Positions 23,230-31,738 of a stretch of 64,000 nucleotides of DNA are shown here, piece by piece (position 1 is the first letter of the stretch; the number at the start of each line of letters is the position of its first letter). Source of the stretch: Alphaproteobacteria bacterium (GTDB taxonomy: Bacteria > Pseudomonadota > Alphaproteobacteria > Rhizobiales > Rhizobiaceae); NCBI GenBank assembly GCA_018823835.1, contig JAHJHT010000002.1, positions 1,894,904 through 1,958,903 of the forward strand, in the 5' to 3' direction. Position numbers and translations under genes: made by a program. Under the pieces are notes generated by a model. The model was not told where the DNA came from and ran no database searches. It was given only the letters and a program-made list of their open reading frames with translations.

Positions 23230-23619
23230 ATGGTGCTTTCTATACAAGGGTTTATTCCCGTCAGCCTAAAAAAGGGAGGCGGAGCGAAGGAGGCGGAGAT
23301 CAGCGGGGACGAAGTCGAGGATGATGGTCTGATCGCCGGCTTCATTGACAGTGCGACTGGCGAAATTCTCTCGGGATGCGTTGATGCCCAGGGCAACCTA
23401 GGCGATCTCGAAATCATTGTTGAGCAGCCTGGCACGGACGACATTGAGGAAGGAATCTTCAGGATATCCGCAAACGTGACCAACAAACTGAAAGACACGC
23501 GCACGCATGTACGTGTATTCCTAAGAAGAGCAGGGCACCACGAGCCAAGATGTTCGCTGCAGGGCGTGGCCGACGACGCAAATCTCAGTGTATTTCAGCG
23601 TGATATAAAAATCACCTAG
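23230..23619 (+). CDS. Small acidic protein of unknown function, 129 aa
   Basis: A 129-residue, acidic, beta-rich protein without signal peptide or membrane segment: VLSIQGFIPVSLKKGGG, an acidic loop EISGDEVEDDGLIAGFID, and repeated strand-like segments ending FQRDIKIT. No family is recognised. ATG 23230 is preceded by AGGAGGCAG, a strong site. It follows the RSSG-repeat gene by 33 bp and is the last gene before the convergent secA. As a small soluble partner beside a protease it could be a chaperone, inhibitor or immunity-type protein, which is speculation. Confidence 0.62.
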   Translation: MVLSIQGFIPVSLKKGGGAKEAEISGDEVEDDGLIAGFIDSATGEILSGCVDAQGNLGDLEIIVEQPGTDDIEEGIFRISANVTNKLKDTRTHVRVFLRRAGHHEPRCSLQGVADDANLSVFQRDIKIT

Positions 23620-23653
23620 AGATCATAGCCTACGGCGAGGCACCCCACACCCC

Positions 23654-26392
23654 TCACGCAAACGTACCGTGGCAGTGCTTGTACTTCTTGCCTGAGCCGC
23701 AGGGGCAGGCTTCGTTGCGGCCGACCTTGCCCCAGGTCGACGGATCGTTCGGATCGCGTTCCTCGGGCGCCACGGTGCGGTTGTCGGCGGCGATAGCCAC
23801 CGATGCGCCGCCAAACTCGCCTTCGGCGAAATCATCCTCGCCGGTGGTGCCGTCGATGTGGTGGCCCTCGCCTTCAGGCGCTTCCGGCGGCGGCGCGTCC
23901 GCTGCCTGGCGCACCAGTTCGACACGCATCAGCTGCGCGGTCACTGCCTGGCGCAGGTTGGCCAGCATGGCCTGGAACAGCTCGAAGGCCTCGCCCTTGT
24001 ACTCGTTCAGCGGGTCGCGCTGCGCGTAGCCGCGGAAGCCGACCACCGACCGCAGATGGTCGAGGTTGACGAGATGCTCGCGCCACAGATGATCGAGCGT
24101 CTGCAGCATCACCGAGCGTTCGACGTAGGTCATTACCTCGGGGCCGAAGCGGGCGGCGCGGTCGGCGGCGGCCGCATCGGCTGCCTGCGTGATGCGCTCG
24201 CGGATGTCGTCTTCGGCGATGCCCTCTTCCTTGACCCATTCGTCGACCGGCAGGTCGAGGTTCAGGTTGGTCTGGATGCCTTCCTTCAGGCCGGCGACAT
24301 CCCACTGCTCGGAATAGGCGTTTTCGGGAATGTGCTTGGCGACGAGGTCGTCGATGACGTCCTGGCGCATCTCGGCGACCGTCTCGGTGAGGTGCTCGCC
24401 TTCCATCAGCTCGATGCGCTGCTCGAACACCACCTTGCGCTGGTCGTTCTGCACGTCGTCGTATTTCAGGAGGTTCTTTCGGATGTCGAAGTTGCGCGCC
24501 TCGACCTTCTTCTGCGCCTTCTCCAGCGCCTTGTTGATCCAGGGGTGGATGATGGCCTCGTCTTCCTTGAGGCCGAGCTTCTGCAGCATGCCGTCCATGC
24601 GCTCGGACCCGAAGATGCGCATCAGGTCGTCCTGCAGCGACAGGAAGAACTTCGAGCGGCCGGGGTCGCCCTGGCGACCGGAGCGGCCGCGCAGCTGGTT
24701 GTCGATGCGGCGCGATTCATGGCGTTCGGAGGCCAGCACGTAGAGGCCGCCGGCGGCGATGGCCTTTTCCTTGAGGCGCTGGATGTCCTCGCGGATGGCC
24801 TTTTCCTTCTCGGCGCGTTCCGGGCCCTCGGGCATGTCGCCAAGCTCGTCGGCGATGCGCATCTCGGCATTGCCGCCGAGCTGGATGTCGGTGCCGCGGC
24901 CGGCCATGTTTGTGGCGATGGTGATGGCGCCCGGCTTGCCTGCCTGCGCCACGATCGAGGCCTCGCGCTCGTGGTGGCGCGCGTTCAGCACCTCGAAGTC
25001 CGTGATGCCTTCCTGGCGCAGGCGCTCGGCCAGCAGTTCCGACTTCTCGATGGAGGTGGTGCCGACCAGGATCGGCTGGCCCTTCTCGGCGGCGGCGCGG
25101 ATCTCGCGCACGATCGCCTTGTACTTCTCCTCGACGGTCCGATAGACCTCGTCGTCCTCGTCGATGCGGCGGACCGGCATGTTGGTCGGCACCTCGATGA
25201 CCTCGAGGCCGTAGATGTTGCCGAACTCCTCGGCTTCGGTGGCCGCCGTGCCGGTCATGCCGGCCAGCTTGTCATACATGCGGAAGTAGTTCTGGAAGGT
25301 AACCGAGGCGAGCGTCTGGTTCTCCGGCTGGATCGCCACGTGCTCCTTGGCCTCGAGCGCCTGGTGCAGGCCTTCGGAATAGCGGCGGCCCGGCATCATG
25401 CGGCCGGTGAACTCGTCGATGATGACGATCTCGTTGTTGCGGACGATGTAGTCCTTGTCTTTCTGGAACAGCCGGTGCGCCTTCAGCGCATTGTTCACGT
25501 GATGGACGATGGCGACGTTCTCGACGTCGTAAAGCGAAGCGCCCTTCAGGTGGCCGGCGTCGCGCAGCAGGTTCTCCAGCTTCTCGGTGCCTTCCTCGGT
25601 GAAGGTCGCGGTGCGCTGCTTCTCGTCGACCTCGTAGTCGGCGGGCTCGAGCTGGCCCATGAAGGCGTCGATGGTGTTGTACATCTCCGAGCGGTCCTCG
25701 AGCGGACCCGAGATGATCAGCGGCGTGCGTGCCTCGTCGACCAGGATCGAGTCGACCTCGTCGACGATCGCGTAGTTGTGACCGCGCTGGACCATCGATT
25801 CGCGGTCGTACTTCATGTTGTCGCGCAGATAGTCGAAGCCGAGCTCGTTGTTGGTCGCGTAGGTGACGTCGCAGGCATAGGCTGCGGCGCGCTCCTCGTC
25901 GGAAAGCCCGTGCATGATGACGCCGACGGACAGGCCGAGGAACTTGTAGACGCGGCCCATCCACTCGGAGTCGCGCGTGGCCAGGTAGTCGTTGACGGTG
26001 ACGACGTGGACGCCCTTGCCGGACAGCGCGTTGAGGTAGACGGGAAGGGTGGCGACCAGCGTCTTGCCCTCGCCGGTGCGCATCTCGGCGATGCCGCCGT
26101 CGTTCAGCACCATGCCGCCGATCAGCTGGACGTCGAAGGGGCGCATGCCGAGCACGCGGCGCGCCGCCTCGCGAACCGTCGCGAAGGCCGGGACCAGCAG
26201 ATCGTCAAGCGTCGCGCCGTTGGCGAGGTCCTTGCGGAACTGCTCGGTCCGTCCCGCGAGTTCGGCGTCCGAAAGCGCCTGCAACTCGTTCTCCATGGCG
26301 TTGATCGCCTCGACGCGGGGCCTCGTCGATTTGATCTTTCTGTCGTTGGAGGAGCCGAAGATCTTGCGGGCGATGACGCCGAGATTGACCAT
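23654..26392 (-). CDS. secA: Preprotein translocase ATPase SecA
   Basis: Motor ATPase that drives proteins through SecYEG. The 912-residue product has the expected order: [17 protein letters not shown] (Walker A) near 105, the [14 protein letters not shown] (Walker B) region, a preprotein cross-linking domain, the second nucleotide-binding fold ([14 protein letters not shown]), helical scaffold and wing domains, and a C-terminal SecB/zinc-binding tail, [16 protein letters not shown] 26392 ([18 protein letters not shown]) with AAAGGA upstream is preferred to the TTG one codon earlier. It is complete, single, and divergent from the parvulin gene. Confidence 0.98.
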   Translation of the reverse strand: MVNLGVIARKIFGSSNDRKIKSTRPRVEAINAMENELQALSDAELAGRTEQFRKDLANGATLDDLLVPAFATVREAARRVLGMRPFDVQLIGGMVLNDGGIAEMRTGEGKTLVATLPVYLNALSGKGVHVVTVNDYLATRDSEWMGRVYKFLGLSVGVIMHGLSDEERAAAYACDVTYATNNELGFDYLRDNMKYDRESMVQRGHNYAIVDEVDSILVDEARTPLIISGPLEDRSEMYNTIDAFMGQLEPADYEVDEKQRTATFTEEGTEKLENLLRDAGHLKGASLYDVENVAIVHHVNNALKAHRLFQKDKDYIVRNNEIVIIDEFTGRMMPGRRYSEGLHQALEAKEHVAIQPENQTLASVTFQNYFRMYDKLAGMTGTAATEAEEFGNIYGLEVIEVPTNMPVRRIDEDDEVYRTVEEKYKAIVREIRAAAEKGQPILVGTTSIEKSELLAERLRQEGITDFEVLNARHHEREASIVAQAGKPGAITIATNMAGRGTDIQLGGNAEMRIADELGDMPEGPERAEKEKAIREDIQRLKEKAIAAGGLYVLASERHESRRIDNQLRGRSGRQGDPGRSKFFLSLQDDLMRIFGSERMDGMLQKLGLKEDEAIIHPWINKALEKAQKKVEARNFDIRKNLLKYDDVQNDQRKVVFEQRIELMEGEHLTETVAEMRQDVIDDLVAKHIPENAYSEQWDVAGLKEGIQTNLNLDLPVDEWVKEEGIAEDDIRERITQAADAAAADRAARFGPEVMTYVERSVMLQTLDHLWREHLVNLDHLRSVVGFRGYAQRDPLNEYKGEAFELFQAMLANLRQAVTAQLMRVELVRQAADAPPPEAPEGEGHHIDGTTGEDDFAEGEFGGASVAIAADNRTVAPEERDPNDPSTWGKVGRNEACPCGSGKKYKHCHGTFA

Positions 26393-26620
26393 CAAGTGGT
26401 CCTTTCAATTCCGTATCCTGCCGGCTGGGAACCGGTGGAACCCTCAAGGGTTGGGGCAACAGCGAAAAGCGCCCGGAAAACGGTTCTGGACGCAAAGTCG
26501 AAGGACAGATAAGAGGGGCCTGAACCGATGTCAACGCGCTCTAACACGCGCAACCGCGCCAAATTCCGCCACAATCGGGTGGGCTTCAAGGCGCTTGAGA
26601 ATCCCCACTGGAGAGTTTCC

Positions 26621-27559
26621 ATGCTGTTTTCGTACCGCCACGGCGCATTTGCCAAGCTCGCGCTGTCCGTCGGCCTTGCCGCCCTCATCGCCGGCAGCGC
26701 CCGGGCCGAGGAACCGGCCGCCACTCCGGCCGCCGAGACCGCGCCTGCGGCAGCGGCCGCTCCAGCCGAAGCCGTCGACCCCGCAAAGGTCGTCGCGACC
26801 ATCGACGGCCAGGCCGTCACCGAGGGCGAACTGGCGCTGGCGCTGAGCAGCGTCGATCAGCAGTACGCCCAGCTGGCGCCCGAGCAGCGCCGCGCCGCGG
26901 CCTTCATGGCCGTCATGGAGATCAAGCTCCTGGTCGCCAAGGCGGTAGCCGACGGCCTCGACAAGGATCCCGAAGTCGAGCAGCGGCTCGCCTTCCTGCA
27001 CGACCGGGCACTGCACGGCGAGGTGATCGAGAAGAATGTCGCCGACAGCATCACCGAGGCCGACATCAGGGCACGCTACGACAAGACCGTGTCCGAGACG
27101 CCGCCGGTCAACGAGGTCAAGGCGCGCCACATCCTGGTGAAGACCGAGGAAGAAGCGCGCGAGATCATCAAGCAGCTCGATGAAGGCGCGGACTTCGAGA
27201 AGCTCGCCAATGAGAAGACGCTCGACCCGAGCGGCAAGACCAGCGGCGGCGACCTCGGCTATTTCACCGCCAGCCAGATGGTGCCGGAGTTTTCGGAAGC
27301 CGCCATGGCGCTCGACATCGGTGCCTACAGCAAGGAGCCGGTCAAGACCGACTTCGGCTGGCACATCATCAAGCTCGAGGACAAGCGCGCGCAGCAGCCG
27401 CCGGCTTACGAGCAGGTCAAGTCGCGCATGAACGAGCTTCTGCTGCGCGAGAAATACTTCGCGCTGGTCAACGAGCTGCGGGCCGCCGCCAAGGTCGAGA
27501 TCGCAGACGAGGAGCTCAAGAAGGCAATCGACGCGATCGACGCCGCCCAGAAGCAGTAG
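26621..27559 (+). CDS. Periplasmic parvulin-type peptidyl-prolyl isomerase
   Basis: A 312-residue exported PPIase that assists folding of periplasmic and outer-membrane proteins. A Sec signal peptide (about 1-29, KLALSVGLAALIAGSARA) is followed by an Ala/Pro linker, a SurA-N-like helical part (about 45-125) and a rotamase domain with VKARHILVKTEEEA, GGDLGYFTASQMVPEF and PVKTDFGWHIIKLED. The C-terminal helix is rich in Lys/Glu/Ala. ATG 26621 has GGAGAG seven bases upstream; an open frame upstream lacks any signal. It is divergent from secA, as is usual in rhizobia, and is followed by a strong terminator. Confidence 0.9.
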   Translation: MLFSYRHGAFAKLALSVGLAALIAGSARAEEPAATPAAETAPAAAAAPAEAVDPAKVVATIDGQAVTEGELALALSSVDQQYAQLAPEQRRAAAFMAVMEIKLLVAKAVADGLDKDPEVEQRLAFLHDRALHGEVIEKNVADSITEADIRARYDKTVSETPPVNEVKARHILVKTEEEAREIIKQLDEGADFEKLANEKTLDPSGKTSGGDLGYFTASQMVPEFSEAAMALDIGAYSKEPVKTDFGWHIIKLEDKRAQQPPAYEQVKSRMNELLLREKYFALVNELRAAAKVEIADEELKKAIDAIDAAQKQ

Positions 27560-27603
27560 TCGCGGCACCGCCGCTTGCGGCGGGCAGACGCGGTACGGAA
27601 CGA

Positions 27604-27628
27604 CGGCGCGGGCAACCGCGCCGTTTTT
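27604..27628. terminator. Rho-independent terminator after the parvulin gene
   Basis: A perfect 8-bp stem, CGGCGCGG/CCGCGCCG, with a GCAA tetraloop (27612-27615), followed by TTTTT. It lies between two convergent genes. Confidence 0.85.
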
Positions 27629-27645
27629 GTTTGGCGCGGGCCATG

Positions 27646-30183
27646 TCAGCCCGTCGGCGTGGCCGCCTGGTCCTGGCCGGCCTCGCCCTCGGCCGGCTCG
27701 TCGTCGAAGCTGACGCCGAGATTTTCGGCCACCAGCCGGGCCATCGCCAGCGACTGCTCGTCCTCGGCGAGCCGCGCGCGGTATTTCTCGACATCCTTGC
27801 CGGCCGCGACGCGCAGTTCGGCGGCGCGCTCGGAGGTGTCGGCCTCGGCCTTCTCCAGCGCCGCAACGCTCTTGTCGAGCGAGCGGGCAGTCGCCTTGCG
27901 GCTGGCAGCGGCGTCGTCGAAGGCGTCCTTGGCGCGGGCGCGGGCGCTTTCCTCGCCTGCGTCGGGATCGGCCGACAGGTCGACCTCCTCGGCGGCCATG
28001 GTCAGCACGCAGAGCGGCAATTGCGGCATCATCGCCATGATGTCGTTGCCCAGCCAGTCGACGAAGCGCTCGCGGCCGAAGCCGAGTGCCAGGAAGAGGA
28101 TCGAGGAATCGCGCGAAATCTCGACGACCTGGGCGCAATGGTCCTCTGCCGGCTCGACGATCACGATCTCGCCGGGGATGCGGACGTCCTTGAGCACCTT
28201 CTCGACGCGGGCGCGCTCGGCATCGGCGTCGGCGGCACTGGCGCTGACGATCAGCCGGATGGTGGCGCTGCGCCAGGAATCGTTGCGCGTCAGCAGGTAG
28301 GCGAGCACCAGCATCAGGCGGCCGGTGCGGTTCTCGACCCACCAGACATCGATGACGCGCTCGTCCGGGCGGATATCGGCAAGCGCCTCCCACTCGGCCT
28401 CGCCGCTGTCGAGGATCAGGAGGTTGCAGCCGAGCGAAAAGCCGACATTGAGGTTGCGGAAATAGCGCCGGTATTCAGGCGAGGTGGTGTCGGTGGTTTC
28501 CTGGCGCGGCCAGTTGACCAGCACGGTATTGATGCGTGTCGGGCCGATGCCCGCCGCCTGGATCGCGGTGGGCACGACATTGTCGAGGCTGGGGCCCACG
28601 ACAACCAGCGGAAAGGCCTTCAGCTTCTTGTCGGCCAGTTCCTTGGCCAGGTCCAGTTCGGCCTTGTCGCGCGCCCGCCTGGCGTGGCGCCCCTTGCCCT
28701 CGATGACGCGGATAACGGTGGTCAGTCCGCTCTGCCCCTCGATCCAGTCGGCGAAGGTGAGCAGGATGGGCCGCCGTTCGCTGTCGTCCGAAAAGGCCAG
28801 CACCTGCGGACGCCAGTCGCGCGCATGCTCGGGGCGGGAGCTGGCCTGCAGCAGGTGCTCGCGCACGCGCTGCAGGTGGTAGGAGCGCTGGCCGTCGGAC
28901 CAGCGCGCCGCGATCGCGCCGCGCTTGAGGTACTGGTAGATGCCGAACACCACCGCGATTGCCGCTAGCCCGGCGGCAAGGTTGATGGCCAGCATGACGC
29001 CGACGGCGGCGATCGAGCCGGCAAGGCTGATCCACGGCCGGTACCAGGTAAGGCTCGGCCTGAATGACGGGCTCTTGCCGCTCGCCTCGAAATAGGTCGC
29101 GTAGTTGAGCAGGCCGTAGGTGACGACGAAGAACATCGACACGACGATGGCGATCAGGTTGAGGCTGCCGAGGCCGATGATGCCTAGCGCAATGGCCGCC
29201 GTCAGCAGGATGCCGCGGCGCGGATTGTTGTCGGGACCGGCTTCGGCAAAAGGCTGCAGGAAGTAGAAGACGCGGTCGGTGGCGAGCGACTGCAGGATGC
29301 GCGGCGCGCCGAGCAGCGAGGCGAGCGCCGACGACAGGGTCGCGGCGATGATGCCGGCATCGACCGCCGCGGCAACCGCCGAGGCGTCCTTCATGGCGGC
29401 ATAGTTGGTGATCAGGTCGAGGCGCGGCAGCGCGCCGGCGAGCAGCAGCGCGACGACGAGGTAGATGATGATCGACAGGCCGACGGCAAGCGCGGTGCCG
29501 AGCGGAATGCTGCGGCCCGGATTGGCCAGGTCGCCCGACATGTTGACGCCCTGGGTGAAACCGGTGACCGCCGGGAAGAAGATCGCGAAGGCGATCCAGA
29601 AGTCGCTCCAGCCAAGCATCGGGCCGAAATTGTCGAGTACGTTGCCCGGCGACCAGGCCTCGGCCGCACCGAAGGCGAAGGAAACCAGCGCCGCCACCAG
29701 CAGCGCCATCACGACATACTGGAAGCGCGTCGCCCATTCGGCGCCGAACCAGGCGATGCCGAGCATGGCCACCACGGCGACGGCGGCAATCGCCTGCTGC
29801 GCCAGCGTGCTCTCGATGCCGGCGACCGAGCCGATGCCTTCGGCGAAACCGACGCAGTAGAAGCCGACCGAAATCGCCTGCGCGACGAACAGCACGAGGC
29901 CGATGGCGCCGCCGAAGGGAAGGCCGAGCGTGCGCGAGATGATGTAGTAGACGCCGCCGCCCCTGATCTCGAGATTGGTGGCGATGGCGGCCATCGAGAT
30001 GCTGGTCAGGACCGAGATGGCGCTGGCCAGCAGGATGATGAGGATCGCCTCGCCGAGCCCGACGGTGCCGACGACGTAGCCCATGCGCAGGAACAGAACG
30101 AGGCCGAGAATGGTCAGGATGCTGGGCGTGAAGACTCCGCCGAACGTGCCGAGGCGCCCGCGCTTCGAAATCGCCTTTGCCAT
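27646..30183 (-). CDS. SLC12-like (cation-chloride cotransporter family) APC transporter
   Basis: An 845-residue inner-membrane transporter. The N-terminal half has about 12 membrane helices, opening with GTFGGVFTPSILTILGLVLF and followed by TSISMAAIATNLEIRGGGVYYIISR, the helix-1/helix-3 signature of bacterial homologues of Na-K-Cl cotransporters. The C-terminal ~430 residues are a large cytosolic domain with Usp-like segments (VLAFSDDSERRPILLTFADW), as in this family. A coiled, Ala/Glu/Arg-rich tail (about 770-830) ends the protein. It probably moves cations with chloride or amino acids; the substrate is unproven. Single gene, convergent with the parvulin gene. Confidence 0.82.
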   Translation of the reverse strand: MAKAISKRGRLGTFGGVFTPSILTILGLVLFLRMGYVVGTVGLGEAILIILLASAISVLTSISMAAIATNLEIRGGGVYYIISRTLGLPFGGAIGLVLFVAQAISVGFYCVGFAEGIGSVAGIESTLAQQAIAAVAVVAMLGIAWFGAEWATRFQYVVMALLVAALVSFAFGAAEAWSPGNVLDNFGPMLGWSDFWIAFAIFFPAVTGFTQGVNMSGDLANPGRSIPLGTALAVGLSIIIYLVVALLLAGALPRLDLITNYAAMKDASAVAAAVDAGIIAATLSSALASLLGAPRILQSLATDRVFYFLQPFAEAGPDNNPRRGILLTAAIALGIIGLGSLNLIAIVVSMFFVVTYGLLNYATYFEASGKSPSFRPSLTWYRPWISLAGSIAAVGVMLAINLAAGLAAIAVVFGIYQYLKRGAIAARWSDGQRSYHLQRVREHLLQASSRPEHARDWRPQVLAFSDDSERRPILLTFADWIEGQSGLTTVIRVIEGKGRHARRARDKAELDLAKELADKKLKAFPLVVVGPSLDNVVPTAIQAAGIGPTRINTVLVNWPRQETTDTTSPEYRRYFRNLNVGFSLGCNLLILDSGEAEWEALADIRPDERVIDVWWVENRTGRLMLVLAYLLTRNDSWRSATIRLIVSASAADADAERARVEKVLKDVRIPGEIVIVEPAEDHCAQVVEISRDSSILFLALGFGRERFVDWLGNDIMAMMPQLPLCVLTMAAEEVDLSADPDAGEESARARAKDAFDDAAASRKATARSLDKSVAALEKAEADTSERAAELRVAAGKDVEKYRARLAEDEQSLAMARLVAENLGVSFDDEPAEGEAGQDQAATPTG

Positions 30184-30533
30184 GCCTGGTTCACCCTGTT
30201 GGCGCCGGACCGGCGCAGTCCCGAATTACGCCGGGATTCCTAGCATCGACGGCATTGCGCGTCTTGCCCTTTGTGGTGCCGCCAGGCTGCGAACGGCCCG
30301 CGCTGCGGTGGGCGTTTTGGCCCATCCCCGGTGGCAGGTGCATGGCATTGGTGCCGTGCCGGACGTTGCGGCGACGTGATGGATGCTGTCCGGGTTCGGT
30401 TGCGGACTTTAGTCTTAGAGGCATGGCCAATGGTCCGGGCCGGCAGGGCATCGGTCCAGGGCCCCTAGCATGACAGCGTAACGTCGAGCAGCTTGTCTAC
30501 GGCGGATGAGATAGCCAACTCGACGAGGAAACC
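30184..30533. other. Gene-free stretch between divergent transporter and repeat-protein genes
   Basis: 350 bp. Open frames on both strands are short and Arg/Pro-rich and look non-coding. It must hold two divergent promoters, but no convincing -35/-10 pair or palindrome was found by eye. Confidence 0.4.
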
Positions 30534-31031
30534 ATGACCAAGTTCACAAGCAGACGTTTCGCCCTTGCGCTTCTTGGCGCATCAGCCGCCGTGGCATTGA
30601 CGGCGATGCCCTACCAGCTGGGCCTCAAGGGCATCGGCCCTGCTGCGGCCTTCGCCAAGGGGGGCGATTCCGATCACGACAGCGACTCCGACCACGACAG
30701 CGGTTCAGACCATGACAGCGGCTCCGACCATGACAGCGGCGACAGCTCCGGGCGTGGCGGCGGCGACGATGGGGCCGACCACGATTCCGGCCATGACGAC
30801 GGGGATGACGGCGACGGCCATCGCGGTCAGGACAGCGGCGAACATGTCAATGCCGCTACCGGAGACCGTGTCGAAATCGACGGGGCCAACATAGAAGTGC
30901 GGCATGCCGACGGAACCAAGGAAGAAATCGAAAACGGGCGTTTCGAGATGAAGGATGCGAACGGCCGGACGATCGTCGAGCGGCCCGCGACGAGCCAGGA
31001 CATCGCGCGGCTGACGAGCCTCGCCAACTAG
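30534..31031 (+). CDS. Secreted Asp/His/Ser-repeat protein, 165 aa
   Basis: An exported low-complexity protein. A signal peptide (about 1-42, ending AAAFA|KGG) is followed by about 65 residues of DSDHDSGSDHDSG-type repeats and then Asp/Gly/His-rich sequence. The end is a small folded domain, VNAATGDRVEIDGANIEVRH, with DGTKEEIENGRFEMKD (about 106-160). The acidic/His repeats would bind divalent metals in the periplasm, an inference. GAGGAAAC precedes ATG 30534. A terminator follows, and the next genes are a convergent two-component system whose sensor has a periplasmic domain, so a functional link is possible but unproven. Confidence 0.75.
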   Translation: MTKFTSRRFALALLGASAAVALTAMPYQLGLKGIGPAAAFAKGGDSDHDSDSDHDSGSDHDSGSDHDSGDSSGRGGGDDGADHDSGHDDGDDGDGHRGQDSGEHVNAATGDRVEIDGANIEVRHADGTKEEIENGRFEMKDANGRTIVERPATSQDIARLTSLAN

Positions 31032-31055
31032 GGTCCTGCGAGATCTCAAGCGACG

Positions 31056-31081
31056 AAAGGGGGAGCTTCGGCTCCCCTTTT
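31056..31081. terminator. Terminator between the repeat protein and response regulator genes
   Basis: AAAGGGGGAGC pairs with GCTCCCCTTT around a TTCG tetraloop with one bulged G. The T run on the + strand and A run on the - strand make it suitable for both convergent transcripts. Confidence 0.8.
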
Positions 31082-31738
31082 CTATTCGGATCCGTGCTCC
31101 CTGGCATCGCGCAGCAGCATGGCGGCTTCGGTGCGGTTGCGGACGTCGAGCTTGAACAGGATGCGCGTCATGTGATGCTTCACGGTCTTTTCCTGGAGAC
31201 TGAGTGCCAGGGCGATGCGCTTGTTGCTCAGCCCCTCCGCCACGAGATCAAGGATTTCGCGCTCCCGACCGGTCAGCGTCGAAATCGGCGTGGCAGCGGC
31301 GGCAGTCTGGGTGCGTGACGTCAGTGTCGTGAGAAGCCTCGCGGCGAGCACGGGCGAAAGATAAGTCTCGCCGGCAGCCACGGTGCGCAATATGTCGGCC
31401 AGGCTCTTTGAACCGACACCTTTCAGAACGTAGCCGCGCGCGCCGCCGGCAAGGGCCTGTGCGATGTCGTCGTTGGTCTCGGAGACGGTCAGCACGACGA
31501 TCTTCTGGTCGGGGTGGTGCGCGAGAGTCTCGACAACCGCGTTCAGGCCGCCTCCGGGCATGGACAGGTCCATGAGCATGATGTCGGGCCGGTTCTGCGC
31601 GGCGATGCGTTGCGCGTCCTCGGCCGAGCCGCCCTCCGCAACGATCTCGAAACCGCCGATTTCGAGGAGGCTGCGGGTCACGCCTTCGCGAAACAGCGGA
31701 TGGTCGTCGATGACTGCAAGGCGGATGGGCCGGGTCAT
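31082..31738 (-). CDS. LuxR/NarL-family response regulator
   Basis: A 218-residue regulator. The receiver domain (about 5-120) has the acidic pocket D11-D12, phosphoacceptor D57 (MLMDLSMPGGG), a Thr in VLTVSE and K105 in YVLKGVG. A GerE-type helix-turn-helix covers about 150-212 (LTGREREILDLVAEGLSNKRIAL and VKHHMTRILFKL). It would be phosphorylated by the sensor kinase encoded immediately upstream, whose stop overlaps its start by 4 bp (ATGA). Target genes cannot be read from the sequence; the neighbouring secreted repeat protein is one candidate. Confidence 0.92.
   Translation of the reverse strand: MTRPIRLAVIDDHPLFREGVTRSLLEIGGFEIVAEGGSAEDAQRIAAQNRPDIMLMDLSMPGGGLNAVVETLAHHPDQKIVVLTVSETNDDIAQALAGGARGYVLKGVGSKSLADILRTVAAGETYLSPVLAARLLTTLTSRTQTAAAATPISTLTGREREILDLVAEGLSNKRIALALSLQEKTVKHHMTRILFKLDVRNRTEAAMLLRDAREHGSE

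Noticed and set aside
23858..26512. A long open frame on the plus strand opposite secA (about 880 codons).
   Set aside because: It mirrors secA in a high-GC genome; its translation is a run of Val/Leu/Asp/His-rich sequence without any motif.
30665..30745. Short regular repeats considered as a CRISPR-like array.
   Set aside because: They are in-frame 18-bp units encoding SDHDSG within one gene, with no unique spacers and no cas genes.
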